Of a DNA stretch of 64,000 nucleotides, positions 1-12,165 are shown in pieces. The stretch is from Sipunculus nudus (taxonomy: Eukaryota; Annelida; Sipuncula; Golfingiida; Sipunculidae). Numbering within the stretch: position 1 is the first letter of the stretch; the number at the start of each line of letters is the position of its first letter. The translations under genes and the position numbers were made by a program. Under the pieces are notes generated by a model. The model ran no database searches and was not told the DNA's origin. It worked only from the letters and a program-made list of their open reading frames with translations. Location of the stretch: positions 47,442,714 to 47,506,713 of the forward strand of contig CM049320.1 in NCBI GenBank assembly GCA_026874595.1, read 5' to 3'.

Positions 1-713
1 GAGAAGTCTGTGAGGTGATCCTATTAATACGCAACATTTTATTAACAAAAAAATCACATAAAATCAATTATTATCCAAAATACATTTAATCTGACACCTT
101 TTAGTATCCAATGTGATCATAAAATTAGTTTTGCTTACTTTAGTACCTTGGTTGGAACTGGAGTAATGAGGATCTGTAATGTCATTCATTTCAAAAACTT
201 ATTTTAAAAAAAATTGTGATTCCAGGTATAAGATAAACGTAAAATATTCAAATATCCCATACATACCATACGACAATGCATTCAGCAAACATAAATTCTG
301 TTGCAATTTACTTTACATTTTTCACTAATTCTACTGACTTATTATTACTTTGGCATAAATAATATCCATGTACATTCACACTCACATTTTTATTATATAG
401 GCCTAACAAAAAACAAACATAATAGCAATAAAAAGATTACATTTAAACATATGTACATGAACTGTATACATTACATGATATATGAAACCTCTAACTATAC
501 ATAACAATAGACATCATATATAATATAAGACATCATACCTATATATATATATATGCAGTGAAACCTCGTTGTATCGAACTCGCTTATTACTGTGTAATAT
601 TATAGTGTACATTGGTACTGTTATAGTGATACGAGGCCAGTCTCATTCTTGTGTTGCTTCAATTTAAGGGGGGGGGGGGGGCTGTCACTGGCAGGCGTAG
701 AAGTGTGATTCAG

Positions 714-757
<44 letters not shown>

Positions 758-3700
758 TACTAGATTTTAAATGAGGCCTTGAATAAGGTTTTCCCTCAAA
801 TATGTCAACCAGAGAAATTAAGATATCAAAGTCCTTTATTTTTTTAAATCTTTTTAACAGATGCTTTAACCAAGAGTTAACACAGACCCAACAAACACTT
901 AACAGCTCTGTTGAGACATTTTCTTACAACCCCCCCCCCCCCCTTCACATCACACTATGTTTAAAATTACATCACATTTTAGAAAAAAAAGTCATTGGCA
1001 GGCGTAGAAGTGTGATTCAGTTGGAAATCCACACAAATTCTTACACACACATGCATAATTATATATATATATATTTATAATATACCTTTTATAATTTGTG
1101 ACATTTGAATTATTTATTTACTAGATTTTAAAGGAGGCCTTGAATAAGGTTTTTCCTCTAATATGTCAACCAGAGAAATTAAGGTATCAAAGTCGTTTAT
1201 TTTTTTTTAAATTTTTTTTAACAAATGCTTTATTAACAGAGAGTTAGCACTGACCCAATAAACACTTAACAGCTCTGTTGAGACGTTTTCCTACAACCCC
1301 CCCCCCCCCATTACATCACACTATGTTTAAAATTACATCATGTTTTAGAAAAAAAAATACCATGCTGGTCAAAATGCTAACAGTATAACCAGTCATTTTG
1401 AGAGGGAGAAAGAGAGAGAGAGAGAACTTGAAAATTAAGGTTGTTAAGGCACAGCCAAAGACTCTTTTATGTTTTCAGAAAATGGTCAAGCATTTCCATG
1501 AGTGTGGCAAATTCAAAGAAAATTGGATACCATCAAGGCAACCTTCCCAGTTATTAAGAATAAGAATTATGTAAGTTTAAACATCACTTAATAATATACT
1601 GCCTTTTTAGCTCAGCTGACTGTAAGTCATTTGAGCTACAAGGAAGACACCACCTCTGTCACTGTTGTTCACTGACACCAGTACTAAAGTTGTTAACGAA
1701 CTTCTGTTGGAACATAGCTCATTGCCCCCCCCCCCCCCCCCCAACCAAAATTTTCTAGCAAGGCCTAGTGAGACCACTTCCAATGTCCAGGTTTACCCAA
1801 CTGGAAATATGCCAGAGACACCAAAGTCCCCAACTGTTGTCCAGGGGTGAAATTTCCATTCATAATGTGGATGGGATGGGGTTTTTAACACCCCCTCACT
1901 CACATATAGGCCCTTTAAATGGGGTATACGGTACCACATCTCACCCCCTCCAAACCCCCCCCCCCCTTCTTCCCCAACCCCCATTTTCTCAGTAAAGTGT
2001 AATTGATGATCATAATAATGTTATTACTGGTGGATCCAGAACCCAGTTAGAGGTGGGGGGATGGTCAAACCCAGTTCAAGGTAGGTGAGGTGGGGGGAGG
2101 GAGGATTTGAAGGGTTCGAGGGCGGGGGAGATTAGGACTGTTGAGTGTGTGTACGTACCAGCTCGGGGGATTGGGCGTGGGAGGGGTGTTTTCCCAAACT
2201 ATTGTGCAGGAAATATTTAAGATTTTAATAAAAAGATAATCAGTTTGAGAATAAAGCTAATATTACAGAAACAAAAATAACTAAAAATGCTTCCCTTAAA
2301 ATTTGGATCTATAAAACCCTCATGATTTTTAGCCCAGCTGAATAAAAGTCATCAAATCTATAGTTATGAACCATTGTCCATCTGTCCATCATACATGGAC
2401 ATTTTGAAACTGTTAGACATAAAATACCAACATTTGACATGCAGTTTCTCTCAGATGTCCCTTAGTCCTCCAACCATACCCCAAAACTTGCAAATTTGTT
2501 CCTTTGAAAAATAAAGGAAAAAATTTACTTACTATTTAAAACCTTTTGTTTTACATCCAGACTGCCTAATATCAAAGCGGCTTGACTGTTTTTGTCCATA
2601 TTAGAACACATATCCCTCTATATATTCCCTATGTACCTGACAGAATATGGACAAGAACAATGGGTACCTTAATAAAACAGCAATTAAAATATTTTGACTC
2701 AACATGGTTACTGTTGATGCTAAAGACTTATTTCCAAGGATATAGCTAATTCAATCAAGATTGTTTATTATTCATCATATCAGAAATTTGCAATATATGT
2801 TATTGTTTTTATACCTTTTCCACAACTGTAAATCTGTTTCCACTCCAATGTACAAAACTACTCTTGAAATAGTAATCGAAGGAGTAATCCAAAAGATGCA
2901 ATACTGTGGTAGTATAGAATTTTATTAAATTAATTTCCTTTAAAATAATTTTGAAAAAATATAATGATTGATAGCTTAATTAAATACATCAGTATGCATG
3001 ATTTTATCAATATTACCGCATTTATACTTGTACTAAGATTCAAAATTGGTAGTACTTGCCTTATACATGTACTTGTCACGCCTTAAAAATCATGAACTTT
3101 TCTAATAATGGTCAAGTATATCAGGGAACCCGGAAGGATTACACAGGTTCACATTATGCCTGTAGCCCTTGTTATATAATAGCTAGTATATGTAAATGCA
3201 ATTACAAATGTTACATCATTTGGTAATATAAAGGCTGTACTGCATATAAATTGCTTCCTCTTTATAAATCCTCATACACATGTGATGCTGTTTTTGCACC
3301 TTCCTGTTCATGCTAAATATAAACATGAGATATGGAGAGCGTCTAATGGTGTCTATAGACAGAAATGGCCGCAGGTTCCTGTAGAAAAAATTTTCTGTAC
3401 CTGTCAATACATGAAGCAAACAGTCCATAATCACAAATACTATCAAAATAAAGTGAACTCAGTTATATACCTGAAACAAGCAAAATAGTTTATACACTGA
3501 GTAAAATCATTTTGTTGATCCAGTATTTACCATTTTTATATTCAATGAAACACTATTGTTTATTAATTTATATACCTGCACTTACTATGTAAATATTAAT
3601 ATGCCTGGTGCTGAGACTGTCTTTCATTGGTTACAGGATTATCAATTCTGTTTTTTATACTCCTAGAACTTGTTCTACTTGTGCAGGTGTTCAGAGAGCC

Positions 3701-4426
3701 ATACATGCATCACACCCTAATGATCAGAGTAAAGGTGGATAAAATGTTCCATGCCTTACAAAACTTAAAGCTGTGAACAGAGTACAAATACAAGATGTGT
3801 AAGGTGCACAACTACACTGGGGAGCAGTCGCAGGGTAAAATCCTAGAAGAGAACATTGTAGAAAAGGTACACCAAGGTAAGTTTGTCTTTGATCATATTT
3901 TCTTTTGTAAATACTATGGCAATTTGAATAAGTTGATGAGTTTAAATAATCTGTGAAACAAGTATGTAACATGTTGAACATAAGAAGTGATGCTGCCCAT
4001 TATTATACCTAAGAAATAAGAATTTAAATTCCCCTTCCTGTTTTTCATTCTCTCCATTTTTATTCCTCAAAACTTTTTTTGCTGGCTGCATGATGGTGCT
4101 GAGGCATGCTAACCTGACCATTTCTAACCTTACATTATCATTAGTCATACCTTTTTATTATTGGTTATTTTTTTTAATTTTATGCAGTTTGGAACATGTT
4201 AACCCCCATTAAAACACTGCAGATATTCTGGTTATCAAATATTCATAATATTTACAGTTACAATAACTATAATCAAGGCCCACAGCCTTACTGTTAATTA
4301 CTTCATATTTACATATAGACTTTACAATCTGTACAAAAGATTTTATATTAATAATATGGCACATAAATAATAATATTAATAATTGATCATCTTTCAGTCA
4401 TTGAGAATGGTTTTAAAACTGATTTG

Positions 4427-4469
<43 letters not shown>

Positions 4470-6239
4470 TTGTCTGTGTATTTGCAAAACCTTGACTATT
4501 TGGAGAATAAAAGGATAATATGGGATTGTAGATTGAGGGGAGGTAATTTTTTTATAACTATTATGATTGTGTGAAAATATTCAGCAAGTATTAAAGATAG
4601 TTTTAATCTATTTTAAAAAGTAAATACATACTTATATAAAGAAAATTGTTGAAATTGTTACTTTTTTTGTGGAGATAGAAAAAAACCTTGGCCAGATATT
4701 GTCTGTAATGTAAATGTAAAGATACATATGATATAATAATGTATAATTATTTTCATTTCTAAAGGTTCCTGTAGACCATAAGAAAACTATTTTTGTAGTA
4801 ATTGTTTAAATTGTGTGAAGAAGGAACAAAATCTTAGTAAGGTATTGTCTGTAAATTGATAGAGTGTCAGACTTGGAAAAAATCTAAAATATAAACAATA
4901 AAGGGATAATTGTAATGAACTATATACTTGCATATTTCTCTCATGATTTTTACAATCTCTCTCTTTTGTTTATTTTTTTTGTATGCAGAAAGTGAAATCT
5001 CCAACACCTGTGATTGTTCAAGATTTGGACTGTAACATCACTGTAACATATGGTGGATGGCCAGAACCTGTTACACCATGCAATTTATTTCTGCTATCAC
5101 TGGAGGCTTGCTATGCGTCATTTTGGATATTTACCCTGAAGTATCCCAAGGGACTAAAAAGACCTTCAGGTTTCTTGATTTTGGGGTCATTGAATGCACC
5201 TCTAACTACCCTCCCACTGTCAATAAAGCTTGTTGGTCAGATTTAATGTTTGAATGCTGCATTTCCTCAATAATATATATCAACAATATGGGATATATCA
5301 GTTAACGACTTTTTCACTTTTAATATTCTTTTGTTTAAGTACCTTAATTAGATCAGGTAATTATCTTATTATTTTTCAGGATAAACATTCACAGTTGCAC
5401 CCTTGTTACATTGTAGGCATTCTCTTGAACTCCAACTCCCTCCAGTTCGAATTTAATTGATGCAAAAATCATTCATTTACCAAGGACCTATAATTTGGTA
5501 TTCATTATCAGAAGCTTCACACAAAATAGATGCCAGTACTTTAAAAAGATTTGGTGACATATAAGTTAAATCCATTTCAGTTGTTTTTCATGTGTTCTGA
5601 CCATCTTTTACTTTAAAATTACCATTAATTTACAACACTATAAACCTATTGTTCAAAGATGCATTATATATATATATATATTCGGGGCCCATTGTTTACA
5701 TGATCAACAACCTGAATGAGATAAAACACAGCATTTTTAATAGTAATCATAATAATATTGCACTAATTAACAATATTTGATATATTTAGCAGGAGACGAT
5801 ATAACTGCCATGCAGTATGTTCAAACATGTTTAAATATGCTTGCTTCCTATTGATGCCTTTTGGAAGATCAGTATAATCTGAATAATGATATACATATAA
5901 GTACACGTGTTGAACATGGTGATGATCTGTTGAATGTTTCAAACAATAAAGAATATGGTGTGATATTATGTGTGAGCATGCATTTTTCTTAATGCCATTT
6001 CCCAAATTAGCCAAGATGCATTTCCCTCTGTGGATATCCTGATTTGATTTTCGGGACACTGGCAGTCAAACAGAAAGTTATAACTCCATCATCATTAGGT
6101 CTGACTTCATTAGTAATATATTTACTGGTGAAATCCAATTAACATGTTTAGAGAAACCTGAAGTACATAGATACAGAAAAAGAGTTCGTCTGGAGTGACA
6201 AGACGGAAACGTTTTGAGAAAGATTATTGAAACCTTTAA
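1..6239. other. non-coding host DNA, no gene recognised
   Basis: This AT-rich stretch has short AT microsatellites (for example 717-752, 4427-4467 and 5668-5681) and poly-C runs. It also holds a tandem duplication that is listed separately. Open frames are short and low in complexity. A splice-donor-like AAGGTAAGT lies near 3,870, and a pyrimidine tract ending in GCAG lies near 4,955-4,987. No recognisable protein exon is attached to either. I see no RNA gene. Confidence 0.6.
757..1357. repeat. tandem duplication, about 363-bp period
   Basis: The block starting TACTAGATTTTAAATGAGG at 757 recurs at 1,120 with about 90 percent similarity. Each copy contains the same internal poly-T, 'CAGCTCTGTTGAGACRTTTTC' type stretch and poly-C run. 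A 26-bp piece (GGCAGGCGTAGAAGTG...) also recurs at about 692 and 995. This is a local duplication, and no coding function is visible. Confidence 0.85.
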
Positions 6240-6499
6240 CAGTGTATAGCTCCAAGTGCAAAGCACTGTTATTTATCATATAATAACAATGTTTTGTTTT
6301 CTACATATCAAAGCACCGTAAAATAACGGTGCAATGCCCCGATTCCAGTTTAAATCACCGTTTATTCACGTCTTTTAGCACTGTAAAATAACGGCCTATT
6401 GTCCCGTAAAATAACAGATGCCCGTTATTTCCCATGGCTTAGCACCGTTAATTTACGTCCCAAAGCGCCGTAAAATTACGGTGCAATGCGACGTTATTT
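6240..6499. repeat. palindromic GCACCGT...ACGGTGC repeat family, left block
   Basis: Several imperfect copies of a short hairpin motif occur here, for example GCACCGTAAAATAACGGTGC near 6,313. Each has 7-bp complementary arms and an A/T loop. The block abuts the left LTR of the gypsy element. A related block, including the flanking phrase TTTAACAGTGTA, lies beyond the right LTR. The retrotransposon therefore appears to sit within or between members of this family. Confidence 0.7.
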
Positions 6500-6863
6500 T
6501 GTAAGGAATTTCTAATTCTGAGGACAGGATTTTCGTTTTTTCTATCTGGCTGGGTAATTCAAAGAACCACAACAAATATATAGGGTTATAAACACAACTA
6601 AAAACTTTAACAATTATCAAACTGCATATGGTCTTAAGTACAAGGGATAAAGCACATACCAAGGTTGTCAAGGCTGACTCCTGGATGTACAGAAGATGGC
6701 GCTTTGAAATCAGCAAACCAACTCTTCTGTCTCAGCGGGAAGCCCAAACCGGACCGGCCCCCGATCTTTCTGGCCTTCACCACGTGTGTGTTTGACAGGG
6801 GAAAAGGTCACTGACCGCCATACAGTACCCAGGTTAATGATCACCCAGATAAGGTGATACTCA
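6500..6863 (-). repeat. 3' LTR of gypsy-type element
   Basis: This 364-bp direct repeat is nearly identical to 11,656-12,018, with roughly five or six differences by eye. Boundaries were placed at TG and CA ends. The purine-rich stretch just inside it on the minus strand (about 6,864-6,878) could serve as a weak polypurine tract. Confidence 0.85.
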
Positions 6864-7140
6864 ACATCCTTCGCCCAAACTAGGCCATTGCAGTCTGTGT
6901 ATAGGCTGTGAGCCGGCTAAACAACCCCAACACACTCCATTTACTGTGAATATCCCCGTTTATTAAGAATTGCATCGGTATGTTTCCTTGAATTTCTACT
7001 GCTATGTCGAGTAGGCATAGGCCTGTGTGTATAATCATTCGAAGGCCCTGCTACAGGTTCGTCGTTTTGTGGTGTGAGAGTTAGTTTTCTCCCTGATGGA
7101 CATAGCTTACTTAGCAAAGATTTTTCTTTTCCATTTCTGT

Positions 7141-7300
7141 TCAACCGGGCCCTGATTTTATTAAGTGATTTCGGGGGATGCCCGCGAAATCCCCATTCGC
7201 TACTCTATGTAATCTAACTTCACAGTCATCGGCGACATGTCCAGGCCCTGCACATTCATAGCAGTTTGGCGTTTCGCCACTCCAGGCATAAGGATTTGTG
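7141..7300 (-). pseudogene. CCHC zinc knuckle downstream of integrase
   Basis: On the minus strand this frame reads a CX2CX4HX4C knuckle (NCYECAGPGHVADDC) at about 7,265-7,221. Such knuckles normally belong to Gag nucleocapsid, but this one lies 3' of the integrase core. It may be a C-terminal extension of the integrase, or a rearranged gag fragment. Frameshifts separate it from the integrase frame, so the original connection cannot be read directly. Confidence 0.55.
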
Positions 7301-7443
7301 TACCTCATGTTATCTGGGCGTTTCCAGAGGGCCTGCCTTTTCTTGGTAACGAGTCTGTCTGTGCTGTCTTACCATGGACATGTTTTGTCCCGTTACGTAA
7401 GTGACGTTTGTGTGTAGGTCTGTCTATCCTGACCTGCGTCCAA

Positions 7444-8488
7444 TCAGCATTTGTAAGGAGCGGAAGCAACTGTTGATCGATGTCCTTTCTTCGTTGCCCC
7501 ACTTTGCTGGTTTTGTATGTGACATGTAGTGTAACGTTGTTCTGTAATCACCCACTGAGGGTCACATTTGGCAGTAAATGTCATAGGATTTTCAGCTTTT
7601 AATAGGACTGCCGTATTGTCCGCCAGTATTGACGCATTGGCCTGCCGTTCAGATCTCAGTCTGTCAGGTACGCGGCTGGCTTGAATGTGGGCTTGAGTCT
7701 CAAGCCAGATGCTGTGCATTCTCTGTATTCTGTCATTTAGTGTATTAGCCATATTGGGATCAATGTGGCGTAATGGAGCATCTGGGTGTCTCCCAAATAC
7801 AACCAGATATGGTGACTGGCCTGTTGCCTCATTACGGGAACTGTTATGAGCCCATTGTACATCACTAAGGGCAGCCTTCCATTGATTAGGGTTATTTGCA
7901 AGTATTCTGGCCAGTAGTTCTTTTACTGTCTGATTTACTCGCTCAATTTTCCCGTTAGATTGTGGGTGGTAGGCCGTAGAACTTCTGTGTTCTATGCCCA
8001 GTTCTTTAAGGTATTTATCCCAAGCTGTAGCATTAAATTCTAGGCCATTATCTGTGAGGATAGTCCTAGGAGTGCCATAACGAGCAAAATATTGCTGGTG
8101 TAGGGCTGTCCATACAGACTTACATGTTTTGTCAGGGAGAGGGAATACCTCAAGGAATGAACTAAGGTGGTCAATGACTGTGAGGACGTATTTGTTGTCG
8201 TTCTCACTAGCAACAAATGGGCCTATTAGCAACAAATGGGCCTATTAGGTCACAGGAGATGAATTGGAAACACTGTGATGGCACAGGTATTTCCTGAATA
8301 GCCACTGTGTCTCTGGGTGTCCTCTGCAAGGTGCAGTTTGGGCAGTTGTGGATGACCCGTTGTACTGATCTTTTCAGTCCTGGAAACATGTACGCTTCAT
8401 TCACCCTATGCATTGTTTTGATAACTCCCAGATGGCCAAGCTGAAGATGTGCATTTTTTATGACTTTTTCTTGGTAAGGAGGTGGCAT
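7444..8488 (-). pseudogene. gypsy integrase (zinc-binding and catalytic core)
   Basis: The first piece (8,488-8,207) carries the HHCC-type domain, with HLQLGHLGVIKT followed by CPNCTLQR. The second piece (8,235-7,444) holds the catalytic core. It shows a first aspartate in the segment around 8,150-8,200 (VIDHLSSF follows), a second in LTDNGLEF, and the final glutamate in GKIERVNQTVKELL. A 19-bp tandem duplication (8,209-8,227 and 8,228-8,246) falls between the pieces. Because 19 is not a multiple of three, it shifts the frame. The domain order and the sequence around the DDE residues identify the family with confidence. The protein is not translatable as it stands. Confidence 0.85.
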
Positions 8489-9180
8489 AACCAGCCTAGG
8501 TTATGTGGCGCCCCCTTGTAAGGTGGCTGCAAATTATAGAGTGCCCCATCGATCAGTGTGAGATACGGATGGCCCTTCTGAGCTTTCCGTTTCACTGTTT
8601 GGAACTGTAATGTTTGTGCCTCGATAATGGCATCCAAATCGATGTCATCATACACATGTCGTGCTGTAACAGGAATTAGATCCTCAGCTTCACTGTCTTC
8701 CATGAGGTCTATCATTTCTACTGCTCCCGGGGATACACAGGCTATGACTGGTGGCTCTGGCACTGGTGGAATCGGCTTTGAATTGTGCAGTCTGGACAAC
8801 ATATCAGCTTTTACATTCAGGCAGCCCTTTCTATACACAATTTTAGGAGAGAACTCTGCCAGTGTCAGTGCCCAGCGCTGAACCCTTGTGTTATTTATCT
8901 TTGAGGTAAACAGACTCTGCAAGGGTCTGTGGTCAGTGTAGAGTGTAAACTGGCTACCCAGGAGGTAGTGCCTTAGCTTTGTAAGGGCTATCATGACAGC
9001 CAGGCCTTCATGCTCGATGGTAGAATAATTACGCTGTGCTGGATTAAGTGTGTGTGACACATACTCAAAAACTCTTTCCGTGTTATTGTCATCCAGCTGG
9101 ACCAGCACTGCGCCTACTGCCACATTTGACGCATCAGTGTACAGGTGGTAAGGCTTTTCGGGATCTGGAAAGGCCATCAC
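8458..9180 (-). pseudogene. gypsy RNase H domain and linker
   Basis: This reads as the RNase H that follows a gypsy reverse transcriptase. It has LYTDASNVAVGAVL (first catalytic Asp), the STIEHEGLAV stretch (Glu) and TDHRPL (Asp), followed by a connection ending MLSRL. The frame is the same as the upstream RT piece, separated from it by a single TAG at the 9,180/9,181 junction. Its 3' end runs out of frame with the integrase zinc domain near 8,490. Confidence 0.85.
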
Positions 9181-10089
9181 CTAATGTGAGACAAGTAGGT
9201 CTTTCAATTTTTGGAAGGCCGCTTCGTGGTCTTGGCCCCAGTGGAATTTAGCATGTTTCTTTGTTAATGCCACCAGGGGTGCTGCAATTTCGGCATAATT
9301 CTTTACGAATTGCCTGTAAAACCCACAGGTGCCTAGCAGACTGCGAACACCTTTAACATTTGTGGGTGCTGCCATGTTTCTTATGGCTTCAGTCTTTTCT
9401 GGATCTGGCATTTTTCCTTCTGCTGATATAATGTGGCCCAGAAGTTTTACTGCTGGTAAAGCAAACTTGCATTTTGAGGCCTTGAGTTTTAGGTTATACC
9501 GTTGAAGACAACGAAATACCTTCTGCAAGTGTTGCACATGTTCCTCTCTGCTTTTACTGAAGACCACTATGTCATCTATGTAGACACGGGCACAATTGTC
9601 TAACACAGCTTCTCTGAGGGCCTAACTTATGGCTCTTTGGAATGCAGAGGGCGCCACTGAAAGGCCAAAAGGGCAACGGACAAACTCATAGAGTCCGCTA
9701 GGTGTGGCCATTGCTGTAAGGGGTATGCTGTCAGGATGCATTGCTAACTCGTGGTACCCAGACTTCAAATCGAGGGTGGAAAATATTGTGGCACCCTGTA
9801 AATCATCAAAAATGTCAGACAAGCGTGGGAGGGGGAACTTGTCTGCCTGGATTGTCTGGTTGACCTTCCGGTAGTCGACTACCAGCCAAACTAAACCATC
9901 CGGTTTGTCTACAAGGGACACAGGACTACTATAGGGTGACCTACTTGGTCTAATGATCCCTTCTTTTAGTAGTCTTTGTATTTCTTGGTCAAGCACCTTT
10001 TTCTTTGCCAGGGGAACCCTATAAGGTGGGAGTGATGTGATTGTCCCATTTGTTCTAACTTTTAATGGCGGTAGACTTGAAATGGACAT
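9181..10089 (-). pseudogene. gypsy reverse transcriptase
   Basis: Two in-frame pieces (10,089-9,622 and 9,606-9,181) are separated by one TAG codon near 9,621. The fingers and palm are readable: VVDYRKVNQ, FSTLDLKSGYHEL (motif A Asp), CPFGLSVAPSAFQ, and the catalytic YIDDIVVFS. LGHIISAEGK and GFYRQFV follow, leading into the thumb and tether. The motif set is canonical for Ty3/gypsy RT. The premature stop would prevent a full enzyme. Confidence 0.9.
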
Positions 10090-10239
10090 TTTCTCCTCTG
10101 ATCAGGCGAACACATCACTAAACTGTCTCAGGACATGATCTAAATCTGCGTCAGCATAACACGGCCTTGTGATGAAGATTTTAGTTGGTGTTCCCACGTA
10201 TTCATGTGTAATCTTGAACACACGACGATACCATGTCAA

Positions 10240-10560
10240 GGTATCTTGTTAAAGGTCAAGGTCGGCACAGCCGCTGTTCAGTACGTCACTCCCTAAGATA
10301 ATATCATGTGGTAAGTCTGGTCTAAGATAATGGCAGCCTGTTTTATTTGTTCAGCATAATGTCTGATTTGTCCTGCATTACTGCAGGCACAATAGCCGAT
10401 TCTGCCTATTGTTCTATCAAGATTGAATTGAAGATCAAGTAATGTACTGGTGGTTTGAACCTTATTTAACGCCCGAGTAAGGTCTTCACGTTGTTGTTTA
10501 CAGTGGCTTGTACCTAGTTGCAGGTAATGAAATTCTCTAGAACTGTTAAGTGTAATACTC
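10240..10560 (-). pseudogene. remnant of retroviral-type aspartic protease
   Basis: On the minus strand, upstream of the RT, a short stretch reads DIILGSDVLNSG. This resembles the C-terminal ILG(x)D(x)L segment of retropepsins in gypsy elements. An active-site D[ST]G triad could not be found, so only a fragment remains. Position (immediately 5' of RT) supports the assignment more than the sequence does. Confidence 0.45.
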
Positions 10561-11640
10561 TCACCTAATCATGTGAATTAAACCATAATACTCTATAAAT
10601 TTGTAAAAAGCAATGCTGTTCACAAGAAAATTTAATGGGAGATAAAGATAAGTGAACTAAAATTTTGTTGGATGTTTGTCTGTTTTAATTTATTTTATTT
10701 ATTTAATATTTTTATATTTATATATATTTATTTATTTATATTTTTTTATGTAATGTTTATTCATTTGTTTGTTTACCAATTATTAAAGTCAAGTGGATGG
10801 ATATATATAACAAGTCAGTCACTGGCCGTTAAATAAGAGGTCACAAGGGCATTTATAGCACGGGCCTGTTCGCTACTAAGCACGGTGGACTAAGGTAATT
10901 TTATCTAGCATGTATGCAGAGGGATTTATATCCACAGTCAGCCCTTGAACCAAGAGGCAGCAGGGACTGGGTGTCCAAAATTCAGTTCAGCATGGTGGTA
11001 TGACATCTGCATCTGTTAGTTCTTGTGTGCTGATGTTAAGATTTTATATGAGCCCTCTCAGGGCTATAAAAAAAGGTAATTTAACAGGGATATTAGTTTA
11101 ATGTGGGATGGATATTCTTTTAATGTGGAATATAGTAGTGATTCTTTTAGTAAACTAAATTTTTTTTTATTTTTTAATTATGAATTTGTAAATTTATGAA
11201 TATGATATATATTTATAATATTTATGATTATAAAAGGTATGAGCAAATAAGTGTATGATTACTGAAATCGAATCTGAAATGAACTTTCCCTTTATGCAAC
11301 TATATAGAATTTAATTTGACGAGAAAAAAAATTATTTTATAACTTCTTTTATTTTATTATAACCTTTATCTATTTATTAATGTTACAAAATTAGTTTTCC
11401 TTCTTTAATAGTTTGTATTATAGATGATCAAATGAATGGCACAAGCACAAAGAATTGTTAAATATATGTCTCACCTATATGAAATCAAGTGTGTAGTTCT
11501 TCAGATTACCAATAGACAGAATGGCTGTCTTATAAGTGCACACAGGATATTGTGATGTTGGATATCCAGAATTAACCTGAACAAAGCAATTTCTCAACCA
11601 GGGTTCATTTCCTAGCACAAATTTTACATGTGCAGAAAGG

Positions 11641-11655
11641 CTTATGCTCGCCAGT
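11641..11655 (-). other. candidate tRNA primer-binding site
   Basis: Directly inside the 5' LTR, two bases after its CA end, the minus strand reads TGGCGAGCATAAGC. A PBS is expected to start with TGG, which pairs with the CCA of a tRNA, at this place. I cannot say which tRNA is used. Confidence 0.5.
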
Positions 11656-12018
11656 TGTATGGGATTTCTAATTCTGAGGACAGGATTTTCGTTTTTTCTA
11701 TCTGGCGGGTAATTCAAAGAACCACAACAAATATAAAGGGTTATAAACACAACTAAAAACTTTAACAATTATCAAACTGCATATGGTCTTAAATACAAGG
11801 GATAAAGCACATTCCAAGGTTGTCAAGGCTGACTCCTGGATGTACAGAAGATGGCGCTTTGAAATCAGCAAACCAACTCTTCTGTCTCAGCGGGAAGCCC
11901 AAACCGGACCGGCCCCCGATCTTTCTGGCCTTCACCACGTGTGTGTTTGACAGGGGAAAAGGTCACTGACCGCCATACAGTACCCAGGTTAATGATCACC
12001 CAGATAAGGTGATACTCA
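11656..12018 (-). repeat. 5' LTR of gypsy-type element
   Basis: Direct repeat of 6,500-6,863, with TG...CA ends. The sequence just outside (ACCCAG after 12,018) does not match the sequence left of 6,500 (TTATT), so no target-site duplication is visible. Confidence 0.85.
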
Positions 12019-12039
12019 ACCCAGGGTGGAGACAGGCGG

Positions 12040-12165
12040 GCAGTTACAATTTAACGCACTGCATTATTTATTTGCACGTAAAATAACGGTGCATTGCACT
12101 GTCAACTTTGCTGCCGGTGCAAAGCACCGTTATTTTACGTGAAACTTTTAACAGTGTAGGTTGTG
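12040..12165. repeat. palindromic GCACCGT...ACGGTGC repeat family, right block
   Basis: CGTAAAATAACGGTGC near 12,079 and its inverse GCACCGTTATTTTACG near 12,125 flank a short spacer. TTTAACAGTGTAG follows, as it does (TTTAACAGTGTAT) near 6,235. These are the same family as the block left of the gypsy element. Confidence 0.65.

Larger units (their letters stand above)
6500..12018 (-). mobile_element. Ty3/gypsy-type LTR retrotransposon, decayed
   Basis: The element reads on the minus strand. Near-identical direct repeats of 364 and 363 bp bound it, and they run TG...CA on either strand. Inside, in minus-strand order, are a protease remnant, reverse transcriptase, RNase H, the zinc-binding and core domains of integrase, and a zinc knuckle. 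The protease-RT-RH-IN order is that of Ty3/gypsy. No gag is visible: 10,560-11,655 is AT-rich without a long reading frame. The coding part contains two in-frame stops, at least two frameshifts and a 19-bp duplication, so this copy is inactive. I cannot see a clear target duplication next to the LTRs. Confidence 0.9.

Noticed and set aside
3796-5220. Possible host exons with splice-like signals (AAGGTAAGT near 3,870; pyrimidine tract and GCAG near 4,987)
   Set aside because: Joining the two gives only a short frame with no recognisable domain. The signals are short enough to occur by chance.
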